The notes below the pieces were generated by a model. It made no database searches. It saw only the letters and a list, made by a program, of their open reading frames with translations, and had not been told where the DNA came from. Source: an uncultured Selenomonadaceae bacterium (GTDB lineage Bacteria > Bacillota > Negativicutes > Selenomonadales > Selenomonadaceae). From it: DNA of 64,000 bases. Positions 17,931-26,109 of this stretch are shown piece after piece (position 1 is the stretch's first letter; each line of letters opens with the position of its first letter). The stretch is from NCBI GenBank assembly GCA_905234235.1, contig CAJOHN010000004.1, forward strand, positions 20,027 through 84,026, written 5' to 3'. The position numbers and the translations under genes are program-made.

Positions 17931-18203
17931 TTATATCACTTCCTCCACGCTGATTATCTCGTGCTTGCCGTTCAATGAATTAATCACCAGCTTCACGATT
18001 CTCCTTATCGGCGGGTTCGTTACTAGCGTTTGCTCCGCGATGAAGTAGTAATTCTTCCCGTTGACGACCTGCCGACCTAAGCAAAGCAAAGGCTTATAAT
18101 CCGCCCCGACAACTTTTTCCGTCGCCCCCATGAATGCCGACGCATACTCTTGCGGCAGTTTAGTGAGACCTTCAAACTCTTCCAATAAAATTTTACCGAA
18201 CAT
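17931..18203 (-). CDS. Small protein in the capsid-decoration slot with a cystatin-like QVV-G-NYYF motif
   Basis: 90 residues, between the head protease and major capsid genes, where lambda encodes decoration protein D. The sequence does not look like gpD. It has an N-terminal helix region (LPQEYASAFMGATEKVVG), then YKPLLCLGRQVVNGKNYYFI and two beta strands. The Q-V-V-x-G-x-N-Y-x-F phrase and the helix-plus-strands order recall cystatin-like domains, known in eukaryotic protease inhibitors and in some gut Firmicutes proteins. Start at ATG 18203 overlaps the protease gene by 11 bases. Its function is open: decoration, folding aid or protease modulator. Confidence 0.6.
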   Translation of the reverse strand: MFGKILLEEFEGLTKLPQEYASAFMGATEKVVGADYKPLLCLGRQVVNGKNYYFIAEQTLVTNPPIRRIVKLVINSLNGKHEIISVEEVI

Positions 18204-18852
18204 TATAATTCCTCCTTAGAAAATCGGCTAACATTTGAACCTTTTGATTTTTATCCTTGATATGAATCGCGCCTTGAACCTTGCCCGCGCCCGAATTAAT
18301 ATTATCTAAAATCGTCTTGTCTATTTTATTCGTGACCTGCGCGGCGAACTTTTTAACCTTGCCGCCCGTCAAAATCATCTGCATTTGCGGCGAAGTTTGT
18401 ATTACCTCATCGACGAAACCTAAATCCTTCGCCTCCGCCGCCGATAACCATTGCTCCTTATCGGGCATTTCGTAACCTGGCACACGCTTCTGATATATCG
18501 CCACGATTGACGCCACTACTTTATCTAACGTCGTTTTTAACGTCTCTAAATCTTTGGCGTCGTAACGGTCGAACAGCATCACTTGCGGCGAGTGTATCAT
18601 CATCAACGCCGAAGGATGCATGATTATTCGCGCGCCCGCCATTGCTACTATCGTTGCCGCCGACGCGCAGATCCCATCTATTACTACCTCAACTTTTTTC
18701 CCCGCCAGATAATTATATACGGCCAGAGCCTCGAAGACGTCCCCGCCGCTGCTGTTTATCCTTATCGTCACGTCGTCGGCTGTCTTTAATTCGTCTATCA
18801 ACGCCGCCGCCGTCCCTTGTACTATCTCATCATACAATAATATCTCCATCAT
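18193..18852 (-). CDS. ClpP-type prohead maturation protease
   Basis: 219 residues. The catalytic triad is visible: Ser64 in GICASAATIVAMAG, His87 in MIHSP, and probable Asp131 in MPDKEQWLS. INSSGGDVFEALAVYNYL is the conserved ClpP segment. Residues after about 170 form a charged tail (KFAAQVTNKIDKTI...) that may serve as a scaffold, as the C-terminal part of lambda C does (Nu3). It overlaps the portal gene by four bases (ATGA). It cleaves scaffold and portal during head maturation. Confidence 0.9.
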   Translation of the reverse strand: MMEILLYDEIVQGTAAALIDELKTADDVTIRINSSGGDVFEALAVYNYLAGKKVEVVIDGICASAATIVAMAGARIIMHPSALMMIHSPQVMLFDRYDAKDLETLKTTLDKVVASIVAIYQKRVPGYEMPDKEQWLSAAEAKDLGFVDEVIQTSPQMQMILTGGKVKKFAAQVTNKIDKTILDNINSGAGKVQGAIHIKDKNQKVQMLADFLRRNYNVR

Positions 18853-20168
18853 AACCGCAACCTTTCTTCCGCTAACGAAGTCAATCCTATTTCCATTCTA
18901 ACTTTCGCCGCGTTCGCACTCTTTAATTCGTCTATGCCTCCTAATTTATCCCCTATCCATTCAGCTGATAAATATTCTAATCGACGTTCCTCATAATCAG
19001 GAAGATTCAACCGCCCTAGCGCCACCGCCTCATCTATAAACATTTCGTAAATCGGGCGTAAGAAGTCATTTACGAAACCGCACCGCCGTATCTTAAAAAC
19101 TTTTTCGGCTTCAAGTAATGCCGCGCGACTTGCTGAGTATGACGATTGGAAATGGTGTAACAATACTTCAAACGGTAAGCCGACCGCCGCCGATATTTGT
19201 TTAATGAACGCCGAGAAAAATGAATCAAATGCGCTGGTCACGTTGGCATTGTTTATCGCTTGTACTTCAACGCCGCGCGGTAATGCCGTAACGCTTGGCT
19301 CGCTTAACGTAAAATCATTTATGTCAAGGTCTTCGCCGACAATCTGATTTAGATCGTAGTTGCTTATCGGCTGTTTGAAAAATAGGCTGAAGAATGAACG
19401 GATTATTGCCGCTGATAATTCGGCGTCGGAGTAGCGCGCCATTTGTTTTAGACTTTCAATCACCGGCGCGAGTAACGGCACTCCACGCGACTGATCCGCG
19501 CGCGTGTCGTAACATATCTGCAACACATTCCGACTATCACTTTCCTCCCCAAACCATTTAACGCGTTCCCATTCTAACCCTTCGCCCAAATATTCCGGTT
19601 CATTCCATACGCGATTGCTAATCCATACCGCCGTCTGCACTCCGTCACAATCAAATTCGATACCATTCACGATTCGGTTATTTTTATATTTCATTTCGAC
19701 GGTGCTTAGTAACGCGCCCTCCGTCAGCGGGTTTGAAATACGTAAACCTTCCACGCATTGCAACTTCAAACTGTAAGGATTCCGCGCTGAAGGCATTCGT
19801 CTTTTTATTAAACAAAAACTGTCCCCGTCAACTAGGCTCGTCTCGTAAGCGATTCGTTGCAGTTCATAAAAATTACTGCGTCGAAGATAATCACATTCGC
19901 CCGCCCATAATTCAAACTCGCGCCGGATTTTTTTACTCAAATCCTCTTCGACCTTAGGATAAACTTTCAACCCAGAGCCGATAACCCCTGTCGTCATGGT
20001 AGAAATAATCGCCGAACCTAACGCTGAATTATAAGCCAAATCGGCGGCGCGATTACGTAGCGTCTGATGATTCTTTTCTATATCGGACTTCGCTGAAAGG
20101 TGTACCGGGCGCCATGTCTTTAAACTTTTCTTGCTTATCGACGCCCCACCTTCTGAGTAGCCGCTCAA
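18849..20168 (-). CDS. Portal protein (lambda gpB-like)
   Basis: 439 residues. LRNRAADLAYNSALGSAIIS, TTGVIGSGLKVYPKV, SLVDGDSFCLIKRRMP, CYDTRADQSRGVPLLAPVIE, YSDAELSAAIIRSFF and the late SYSASRAALLEAEKVFKIRR are characteristic of lambda-family portals. The dodecameric ring sits at one capsid vertex and passes DNA. It overlaps the small gpW-like gene by four bases upstream and the protease by four downstream. Length is slightly below lambda B (533). Confidence 0.92.
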   Translation of the reverse strand: MSGYSEGGASISKKSLKTWRPVHLSAKSDIEKNHQTLRNRAADLAYNSALGSAIISTMTTGVIGSGLKVYPKVEEDLSKKIRREFELWAGECDYLRRSNFYELQRIAYETSLVDGDSFCLIKRRMPSARNPYSLKLQCVEGLRISNPLTEGALLSTVEMKYKNNRIVNGIEFDCDGVQTAVWISNRVWNEPEYLGEGLEWERVKWFGEESDSRNVLQICYDTRADQSRGVPLLAPVIESLKQMARYSDAELSAAIIRSFFSLFFKQPISNYDLNQIVGEDLDINDFTLSEPSVTALPRGVEVQAINNANVTSAFDSFFSAFIKQISAAVGLPFEVLLHHFQSSYSASRAALLEAEKVFKIRRCGFVNDFLRPIYEMFIDEAVALGRLNLPDYEERRLEYLSAEWIGDKLGGIDELKSANAAKVRMEIGLTSLAEERLRL

Positions 20169-20371
20169 AATGTCACCGCCTTTATTCGCCCGCTTTTCAA
20201 TTCCAGTAAATCTATCTCCGCGTATAACTTATCTACCATCGCCATTACTTCTGCTAAATCTGCGCGGACTAATTCCCTACTCCCGATTTTATAACTCTGT
20301 CCCCTGAGAATTGCACTTTCCGCGTCAAGGTACAGTTGAAGGCGTTGCTTTAGTAAATCAATCCTATCCAT
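20165..20371 (-). CDS. gpW-like small head-joining protein
   Basis: 68 residues (MDRIDLLKQRLQLYLDAESAI). Two amphipathic helices with the pattern LYLDAESAILRGQSYKIGSR, then ELVRADLAEVMAMVDKLYAE, match small proteins encoded between terminase and portal in lambda-like heads (gpW or DUF6148 type). Such proteins complete the head after packaging. Overlaps terminase by eight bases and portal by four. Confidence 0.75.
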   Translation of the reverse strand: MDRIDLLKQRLQLYLDAESAILRGQSYKIGSRELVRADLAEVMAMVDKLYAEIDLLELKSGRIKAVTF

Positions 20372-22156
20372 ATTGATTCAAACTCCTTTGGATGATTCGC
20401 GCCGGTGGTTTTTTTATTTCTAATTGCCGAGCCCAAAACGTTTCAGCGTCGACGTTCACTAAAAAACTTTTCATAGCCGCATACGCATAACACATAACGT
20501 CTAGCATTTCATTGCGCGCATTCTTACTTACCTTCTCGTAAGTATGGTACGACATGCCGCCCGCTTGACGTAGTACTCTATGCTCACTTGCTAATTGCTT
20601 GAAAAATATTTCGTCGAAACCACGCCATTGCTCCGCGCCGAAGTGCACATTGTCCATTGCCTCCAATCGCTGATATATTTCATCCTTCGCCGCTATGACG
20701 TTCAACGTTACTAATAAAATCCCGCTCGACTTCGGGCTCGTCATATTCTGAATCAACGGCGCTCCATACGCCGCCTTGCCTTTTATCGCGTACACGTCCC
20801 GCCGCCCTCTCACATAATCATAAACCATCGTCGTCGAGTAGCCGCTATCTATAAATGTCCGCGCTATTTTTAACTTCCCGTATTGCTTACTTAATACATT
20901 ATCCAAACCCCGCCACGTCTCTATATTATTCGGCGCGCCCAATATTATACCGTGACAAATGCCCCAGCATTCCGTTGCATTCCATCCGTATATCCCATAC
21001 TCCAAACGATTTTTTTGCACGTCTACGCCCGCCGTTAATAATAACACTTCGCTAGGCACTTCCCCATCATAATCCTCTACACGCGCAGTTAAATCTTCCT
21101 CCTCGACCGTTGATTTTAATTCGTATGAAATGCCAAAGCGCGTGTTCATGACGACCGCCTCACGCGTCGGATCCCCTCGCGATTCTAACCACTCTCGCAT
21201 TATCTCCCGCCACTTCAACCACGGCGAGCAAAAACCATTAACAAAAAACGAACGCACGCCATTAGCCAGCGCGTCCGGATTTTTTATTATATACGCCTGC
21301 GCGGCACGCCGCATTTCTAGTTCGCTGAATTCATAGCCGCAATCAGGGCAACGCCATTTTACTTTCCTAACCACCACTGATTTATTGCCGGTTTCGTTCC
21401 TGTTTACTGTCGAATCACAAACCATATCGCGATAATCCAGGCAATGAAACTCTCCGCAATTCGGACACTTGTGGCACCAAACTTCCTGCGTCCCTAACTC
21501 ATATTCTATATCAATCCGACTTGCCCCCTTGACCGTCGGCGTAGAGCAGATAAAAATTTTACTGTCAAAAAAATTGCTCGTGCGTTTTGCGGCAAGGTCT
21601 ATCGCGTCGCCTTCTTTCGTCGGAACGTATCTATCAACCTCGTCGCATAAAAGAATTTTAATCGGGCGTGACGCTAAGCCCGCCGTTGAATTGGAGCCGA
21701 TTAATACGATTCTGCCGCCCTTGTAGAATTTCGAGAGAATAGTTTGATTCGGGTTACGCGTCTTCTCCAGTTCGTAAAATAAACCCGTCAAAACTTTGGT
21801 ATCATGAATCATCTTACTTAGGCGGCTCTTCGAAAATCTTCAGCTAACTCCAGTGTCGGTTGAATTATCATTATCGGGCACGGGTCTAAGTGACAATAGC
21901 GCCCCACAATGTTCAGCAGGCATTCCGTCTTACTTATCTGCGCGGAACTTTTTACTACTATCCTTTTGACTTGCGGCTGTGTGAACGCGTCCATCACGGA
22001 ACGCATATACGGCACGCGTTCAGTGCGCCACTTACCGGGTTCAGGCGAATCATTCGGCAACACTCGATAAGTATCCGCCCAAGCCGATACGCTAAGATTC
22101 GGCGGCGGCAAAAAATTCTTAGCGATTATTTTTTCCAGCCCTTTTATGTCTTTCAT
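20364..22156 (-). pseudogene. Terminase large subunit GpA, disrupted by one-base frameshift
   Basis: Two parts of a GpA-type packaging ATPase-nuclease lie in different frames. The first (22156-21818) has FLPPPNLSVSAWADTYR, a Walker A-like KSSAQISKTE and PTLELAEDF. The second (from 21812) starts MIHDTKVLTGLF and has LLCDEVDRY (Walker B), a zinc-ribbon set (CHKCPNCG, CPDCG) and GVDVQKNRLEYGI. At the TTTT run 21836-21833 one T is missing: restoring it joins LAEDF to SKSRLSKMIHDT exactly. So either the gene is broken by a deletion in a homopolymer, or this is a sequencing error. No ribosome site precedes the second part. Combined length of about 598 codons fits the family. Confidence 0.88.
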
Positions 22157-22168
22157 TTAAATCTTCCT

Positions 22169-22693
22169 TTAGTCTTCATCGGCGTCTTCGTCCTGTAATT
22201 CGTTTATATCATACTCCGCCATTTCAGCTAAGCAACTTTCCACCTCGTCCGTCAACGCCGCGTATATCTCATCGGCATTTAGCCCCACCAACGTCCGCGC
22301 TAACTTGCTCGGTAGCACCGTCAGCTTTTGCCTAACTAACGTCGTCAACCGAAGGAAGGCGTCTTCGACCACTGCCGATTCATATAACTGCCCTTGCGTC
22401 TTGTTCAATTTTAATTCCGCTAGTTGCCGCTTCGCCTTCATCCATAACGCTCGTTCCCGCGCATAGTTGACGTCCTTATCCTCGCCGCATTCGCAATAGT
22501 AGCGTCGCATACTTTCGGCGAACCGAAGCCCGCCACGCGCTAATGACGTGTCCTTTACCAAGATCCCGTCGGCTACCAATTTATTTATCCGCGTTAGCGA
22601 AACCCCTAACACTTGCGCCATCTGCTTCTGCGTCACGGTAACCAAACGCGCGTCCCCTACTATCTTATATGCACAATTCTTGCTCTCCGCCAT
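22169..22693 (-). CDS. Terminase small subunit (Nu1-like)
   Basis: 174 residues. A winged-helix DNA-binding N-terminus is visible (VTQKQMAQVLGVSLTRINKL, VADGILVKD, ARGGLRFAESMRRYY). A basic helix follows (ARERALWMKAKRQLAELKLN), then an acidic tail (DINELQDEDADED) for contact with the large subunit. Nu1-type proteins recognise the cos or pac region. The gene is the first of the late operon, downstream of a 350-nt structured leader. Confidence 0.8.
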   Translation of the reverse strand: MAESKNCAYKIVGDARLVTVTQKQMAQVLGVSLTRINKLVADGILVKDTSLARGGLRFAESMRRYYCECGEDKDVNYARERALWMKAKRQLAELKLNKTQGQLYESAVVEDAFLRLTTLVRQKLTVLPSKLARTLVGLNADEIYAALTDEVESCLAEMAEYDINELQDEDADED

Positions 22694-23049
22694 ATATTAC
22701 TTTTTTCACCGCTAAAAAAATTTCATACCTAGCCCTTTTCGGCGCCCTCTTCGCGGCTGCTAAACCGGTAGGCCTCAGGAAGTACCTTGATAAACAAGAA
22801 AGCCGCTCAGCTCCGGCTGAACGACTTCGCCTTGTGTCCTATGTATCTTTAGGAGGTTAGTGAGGTTCTTTATGGCCTCAACACTTATGGAATGCTATCC
22901 GCAACGCAGATACGCAGATAAGAGATTGTTACTACACAACCAAATTCAGAAAGGAGATTGGTTAAGTCCGTTAAGTAAAAACCCTACTGCTGTTTAAAGC
23001 GAGTGGTTTAATGATTTGATAATTTATTACATAACTTTAGTGCGTGCTA
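22694..23049 (-). promoter_or_regulatory. Structured leader of the phage late operon
   Basis: About 350 nt without a convincing gene separate the promoter at 23078-23050 from terminase small subunit. On the minus strand it contains a direct repeat (TATCTGCG twice near 22895-22915), an 11-bp stem-loop followed by a T-rich tract, and short complementary segments (CCTCA/TGAGG pairs at 22773, 22861 and 22876) that could form mutually exclusive helices. This layout resembles a leader controlled by antitermination, as in lambda-type late operons. A 41-codon frame on the plus strand at 22872-22997 is not credited. Confidence 0.5.
22801..22826 (-). terminator. Leader hairpin, candidate intrinsic terminator
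   Basis: On the minus strand AGTCGTTCAGC pairs with GCTGAGCGGCT around a CGGA loop: 11 pairs including two G-U. The hairpin is followed by TTCTTGTTTATC. An outer ACAAG/CTTGT pairing at 22794-22798 and 22831-22835 extends the stem. Because it lies between promoter and the first late gene, it would stop transcription unless overcome. Confidence 0.5.
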
Positions 23050-23078
23050 ATTATAATATAGAAACTGCGCGGCGTCAA
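23050..23078 (-). promoter_or_regulatory. Sigma-70-type promoter for the phage late operon
   Basis: On the minus strand: -35 TTGACG (23078-23073), 17-base spacer, -10 TATAAT (23055-23050). This is a near-consensus promoter pointing toward the terminase and all structural genes. The spacer contains one copy of the iterated octamer (CCGCGCAG at 23065-23072 on the minus strand reading). The -35 overlaps the stop of the preceding small gene. Confidence 0.75.
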
Positions 23079-23293
23079 GGAATTCCACAACATTTTTTGA
23101 AGATTTTTTCCAGCTCGGCTTCCGTAGTGCAAATTTCTAACGTCACGGATTCCACCAGCGATTCATTCCGCTTCCGGTCTATCTTTAAGTGGCGCGGCAT
23201 CGCCGTCGAGGATACTGCTATTGCCCACAGATTCTCAAGCCTGTCCAGCAGTTTCCTCATTTTCGTTAAGTCTTTCGGCGTAATAGTCAACAT
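23075..23293 (-). CDS. Small phage protein, unrecognised
   Basis: 72 residues (MLTITPKDLTKMRKLLDRLE) with GGGAGG four bases upstream of the ATG. Helical, with two cysteines near the end (FKKCCGIP) and one in LEICTTE. The start lies 59 bases inside the XRE regulator gene, in another frame. It is the last gene before the late promoter, so a regulatory role, perhaps in late gene activation, is possible but unproven. Confidence 0.55.
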   Translation of the reverse strand: MLTITPKDLTKMRKLLDRLENLWAIAVSSTAMPRHLKIDRKRNESLVESVTLEICTTEAELEKIFKKCCGIP

Positions 23294-23492
23294 CTGTCCT
23301 CCCAGTTAGCCAGTCCATCCCGCAACCTAGCGCATCCGCCAGCTTTATAATCGTTTTTATTGTTATGTTCGATAAGTTATCCAATTCTATCCGCGAGACC
23401 GTCGACGTACTCATCTGCGCACGGATCCCCAAATCCGTCTGGCTCAGCCCCAGCTCCAACCGCTTCTCCCTTATTCGACTCCCAGCCGCCAT
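23235..23492 (-). CDS. XRE-family transcriptional regulator
   Basis: 85 residues. A classic helix-turn-helix: IREKRLELGLSQTDLGIRAQ, STSTVSRIELDNLSN, TIIKLADALGCGMDWLTGR. An AAAGGAGG site lies nine bases before the ATG at 23492, inside the end of the upstream open frame. It could be the phage repressor or a Cro-like switch, although no divergent promoter is visible beside it. Confidence 0.8.
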   Translation of the reverse strand: MAAGSRIREKRLELGLSQTDLGIRAQMSTSTVSRIELDNLSNITIKTIIKLADALGCGMDWLTGRTDVDYYAERLNENEETAGQA

Positions 23493-23985
23493 ATATTTCT
23501 TCCTCCTTTACCTCCTTGCCCGTTATCGCGTAAATGTCCTGCACCGTCGTATTCGGATGCTCTTTCCGGTAAAGCCGATTCCACTTGCACAGTAAATCCT
23601 GCCACTCTTTTTCCGTGTAGATTATTTCCATGCCGTCGCGCTCCGCCCATTTCCTGAAAAACGCTACCGCTTGCGAACGCGATTTAAAACTCCCCTTCTC
23701 GACGAAGACCCCTTTTTTCGCGTCCCATATTTCCGCGATTGAGTAATACCGCCAACCACCATATATCTTGCCGGGCTTCTCGTTAGGACAGAACTTTTCC
23801 GCGATCAGAAACAAGCCCCACACGTCTATTGTCTCCGCAGCGTCCGCCGCTAAAAAATTGTTCAGCGATCGTTTATCTACCGCCATCGCCAACGCCGGCG
23901 TCGACCTTTCTCCATACGCGAAGGCCCCACTCAAGTTCGCCCAAATGTTCGCAAATGTCATTTCAATGACCCCCCAAGTCTCCAA
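23377..23985 (-). CDS. Phage protein, unrecognised, 3' part overlaps the XRE gene
   Basis: 202 codons. The start may be ATG at 23985 (METWGVIEM) or at 23961 (MTFANIWANLSG). Residues 30-150 look like a real folded protein with many aromatics (DVWGLFLIAEKFCPNEKPG, YGGWRYYSIAEIWDAKKGVF, SRSQAVAFFRKWAERDGMEI). After KEVKEEEIYGGW the frame runs 115 bases through the XRE gene, and this tail (AVGAGAEPDGFGDP) looks like translation of another gene's codons. The natural stop may have been lost. Position among replication genes suggests an early function. Confidence 0.6.
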   Translation of the reverse strand: METWGVIEMTFANIWANLSGAFAYGERSTPALAMAVDKRSLNNFLAADAAETIDVWGLFLIAEKFCPNEKPGKIYGGWRYYSIAEIWDAKKGVFVEKGSFKSRSQAVAFFRKWAERDGMEIIYTEKEWQDLLCKWNRLYRKEHPNTTVQDIYAITGKEVKEEEIYGGWESNKGEAVGAGAEPDGFGDPCADEYVDGLADRIG

Positions 23986-24806
23986 TCCTGTTTCCCTAAG
24001 TTCGCGCAGATTGCCATTTCACTTAACCGGCTAATTATCCGCTGCCCTGACCATTCGTCTTCTTTCGTTAATATCCGACCAAGTTCGTCGAGCGTGAAGT
24101 TAGACGTAAGCACCATCGGCTTGCCCGAGTTGTAACGGCTGTTCACTATCTCATACAGTATCCCTACTGCCCAATCCGTCATACGGCTCGCCCCCACGTC
24201 GTCCAATATCAGGTATTCCGCACGCTTTAGCCGGGACAGTGCCGGCTTGTATCCGCCGGAGTAGCTCGCGCGTACGTCGCTCAACACTGTCGGCATATTC
24301 GCGAAATACACCTTCCTTGCCATTTCCAGCATTGAAAGCCCGATTAGACTTGCTAGAAAAGTTTTGCCACTTCCCGTCGTGCCCGACAGGTATAGACTTT
24401 CCGTGAAGGTTTGCTCCACATACGCCCTTGCCAGTTGTACTGCCAGTTCGTTCTGCGCGGTTACTCGATACTGCTCCCACTGCGCTTGCCGGTACTTGAG
24501 TGGGATATTGCTTTCTTGAAACCATGCTAGCCGCCGCAGTTCCTGCCCCACTTTGCACGGGATATATTCCGGAATAAAACTTGTCTGCGTCGTTACTGGG
24601 ATTTGGTACCGGTGATGCGGCTTCCAACAATTCACGCCGCTGCACCTGCGACATTGGTCGGTTTCCTTCTTTACGAGCAACATCAATTCCAATTCGTGTG
24701 TATCCGCTTTCGAGTTTAAGCCCTGTTCCTGCGCTAGTTCCGCCAGTTCCTTCTCGTGCTGTGCGCGCCGCTTCTTCAGGAATTCCTCCAATTTCTCTTT
24801 CTCCAT
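23958..24806 (-). CDS. DnaC-like helicase loader ATPase
   Basis: 282 residues with a GGAGGGG site. A basic coiled N-terminus (LEEFLKKRRAQHEKELAEL) is followed by a four-cysteine cluster (CRRCSGVNCW), then an AAA+ core: Walker A SGTTGSGKTFLASL, Walker B YLILDDVGAS and a sensor region LTSNFTLDELG. This is the architecture of phage DnaC or IstB-type loaders that deliver the replicative helicase to phage origins. The ATG lies within the upstream replication gene's open frame. Confidence 0.88.
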   Translation of the reverse strand: MEKEKLEEFLKKRRAQHEKELAELAQEQGLNSKADTHELELMLLVKKETDQCRRCSGVNCWKPHHRYQIPVTTQTSFIPEYIPCKVGQELRRLAWFQESNIPLKYRQAQWEQYRVTAQNELAVQLARAYVEQTFTESLYLSGTTGSGKTFLASLIGLSMLEMARKVYFANMPTVLSDVRASYSGGYKPALSRLKRAEYLILDDVGASRMTDWAVGILYEIVNSRYNSGKPMVLTSNFTLDELGRILTKEDEWSGQRIISRLSEMAICANLGKQDWRLGGSLK

Positions 24807-25443
24807 AAGCCTTCCCCTCCAAACAACTTTCCATGTAACTGAATTTGCTTACAAGGTATGGACTTAATGCCTTCGCCGACTTTTCCATCGCCGTTAAAAT
24901 CTGCGCGGAATCGTATTGCCCGACGAGGATAGTTAATTTTCCCTTGCAAGCCGAATCCAGAGGCAATGACGGATGAATTTCTTCCCAAGCAAAAGTCAAA
25001 TCGTCAACAGTATTTTTTTTCTCTCTCTCTTTGGGTAATAGGGTATGCGCGCGCGCGTTAATAGTATTTTTTTCACAGGTGACTACTTGAGTGACTACTT
25101 TTTGACTCTCAGCGGTCTGTTTATGGTAAGAAAAATCAGCAGTGGTGCCGCTTAGTCCGCTCCGCGCAGTGACTACTTCTTGACTATCCGAGTGATTCAA
25201 TCTGTATTGAGTGGGCTTGCCGCGCTTAGTGACATAGAAGCAATAGCCCCCCGCTTGCAATTTAGCCCGCGCCGTCTGTATCGTCCGTAGGCTCTTCTGC
25301 CCCGTCAACGTCAGCAACTCCCGGTCGCTTATCTCTACGACTTCAGGATAGCGTTCCTCATCAAACTTTATCAGCAGTTGTAACCCTACCATCTGCTCCA
25401 CTCCACTCAGTCTCTTCAACTTCTGCCAGTGCTCGAAAAACAT
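24151..25443 (-). CDS. Phage replication initiator (DnaD-like); C-terminal part overlaps the loader gene
   Basis: 430 codons from ATG at 25443, AGGAGG upstream. Residues 1-75 form a winged helix (EISDRELLTLTGQKSLRTIQ). A variable linker follows, then a DnaD-like helical domain near 150-215 (LTFAWEEIHPSLPLDSACKG, SPYLVSKFSYMESCLEGK). After about residue 213 the frame runs 656 bases through the loader gene. That tail (EEAARTAREGTGGTSAGTG...) is low-complexity and probably not the ancestral product. The paired initiator-loader arrangement is typical of Firmicutes phages. The first 20 bases around the start are repeated at 27373-27392. Confidence 0.7.
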   Translation of the reverse strand: MFFEHWQKLKRLSGVEQMVGLQLLIKFDEERYPEVVEISDRELLTLTGQKSLRTIQTARAKLQAGGYCFYVTKRGKPTQYRLNHSDSQEVVTARSGLSGTTADFSYHKQTAESQKVVTQVVTCEKNTINARAHTLLPKEREKKNTVDDLTFAWEEIHPSLPLDSACKGKLTILVGQYDSAQILTAMEKSAKALSPYLVSKFSYMESCLEGKAYGEREIGGIPEEAARTAREGTGGTSAGTGLKLESGYTRIGIDVARKEGNRPMSQVQRRELLEAASPVPNPSNDADKFYSGIYPVQSGAGTAAASMVSRKQYPTQVPASAVGAVSSNRAERTGSTTGKGVCGANLHGKSIPVGHDGKWQNFSSKSNRAFNAGNGKEGVFREYADSVERRTRELLRRIQAGTVPAKACGIPDIGRRGGEPYDGLGSRDTV

Positions 25444-25445
25444 TG
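25426..25445. repeat. Direct repeat copy 1 at the edge of the degraded region
   Basis: CCAGTGCTCGAAAAACATTG, covering the start codon of the phage replication initiator. A copy with one difference lies at 27373-27392 in the same orientation. The similarity extends weakly into the upstream ribosome binding site (GCCTCCTTT against CGCTCCTTT). Confidence 0.7.
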
Positions 25446-26109
25446 TCCCCAGCCTCCTTTCGGGCGCGATTTCCGCTTAATTTTCTTGAGGTTGAAGTCT
25501 GGCAATCGCGGTTCAGCTTGTGAAGGATCAATGCGTACTCAAAGTCGAAAATTTCTGCAATGAGGAAGCTATTTTCGACAAAAAAAATTACCCGCAAGCT
25601 TAAAACGAAGGTCACGGGCTTGGTATGGGAACTCAAGCTTATAAAGTCACAATCAACGGCACGGTTGATTACAAACTCGTCGAGAATATCAGCAAACTTA
25701 CAGTCACGGGCATGATTAACACGTCCGAGAAAAATGCGAGAAAAATGCTACGGTTTTCATCAGGAACAAAATAGCTCCATATACGTAGCGTTAATTTGAG
25801 AAAATCTAAACTGCCTCGTCGGCGCAAAAGTATTAAATTTGCTCAAGTCGCCAGTAAGTACAAAGGATGCAATGCTAAAAAATATCCAAAGGATTTCAGT
25901 TTTTACAAATAAGGTTATTACGAGGCACAGCATGAAACTATTCATAGCAAGAAAACTCCCTGCTCAAAGAAGATCAAGCGGGGATTTTTGGCTTTTACTT
26001 TCAAGAATGTTTGTTATATTTATAAAATTATTATTCTACGACACTTTCGACTTTTACAGCCTTAACAAAATTAAAATTGGTACTCTAGAGCCTGCTTTGA
26101 ATCCCAAAA
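25446..26109. other. Non-coding or decayed DNA, no intact gene
   Basis: No frame has a good start with ribosome site and a protein-like product. On the plus strand a 49-codon frame from 25627 (MGTQAYKVTINGTVDYKLVE) and a basic stretch ending FAQVASKYKGCNAKKYPKDF near 25900 look like remnants of unrelated genes. The stretch is more AT-rich than its flanks and holds none of the iterated octamers. Interpreted as decayed inserted DNA. Confidence 0.5.

Noticed and set aside
22872..22997. A 41-codon plus-strand frame (MASTLMECYPQRRYADK) in the late leader
   Set aside because: The AGGAGG site is 15 bases from the ATG, it runs against the phage operon and no family is recognised. Kept only as a note in the leader entry.
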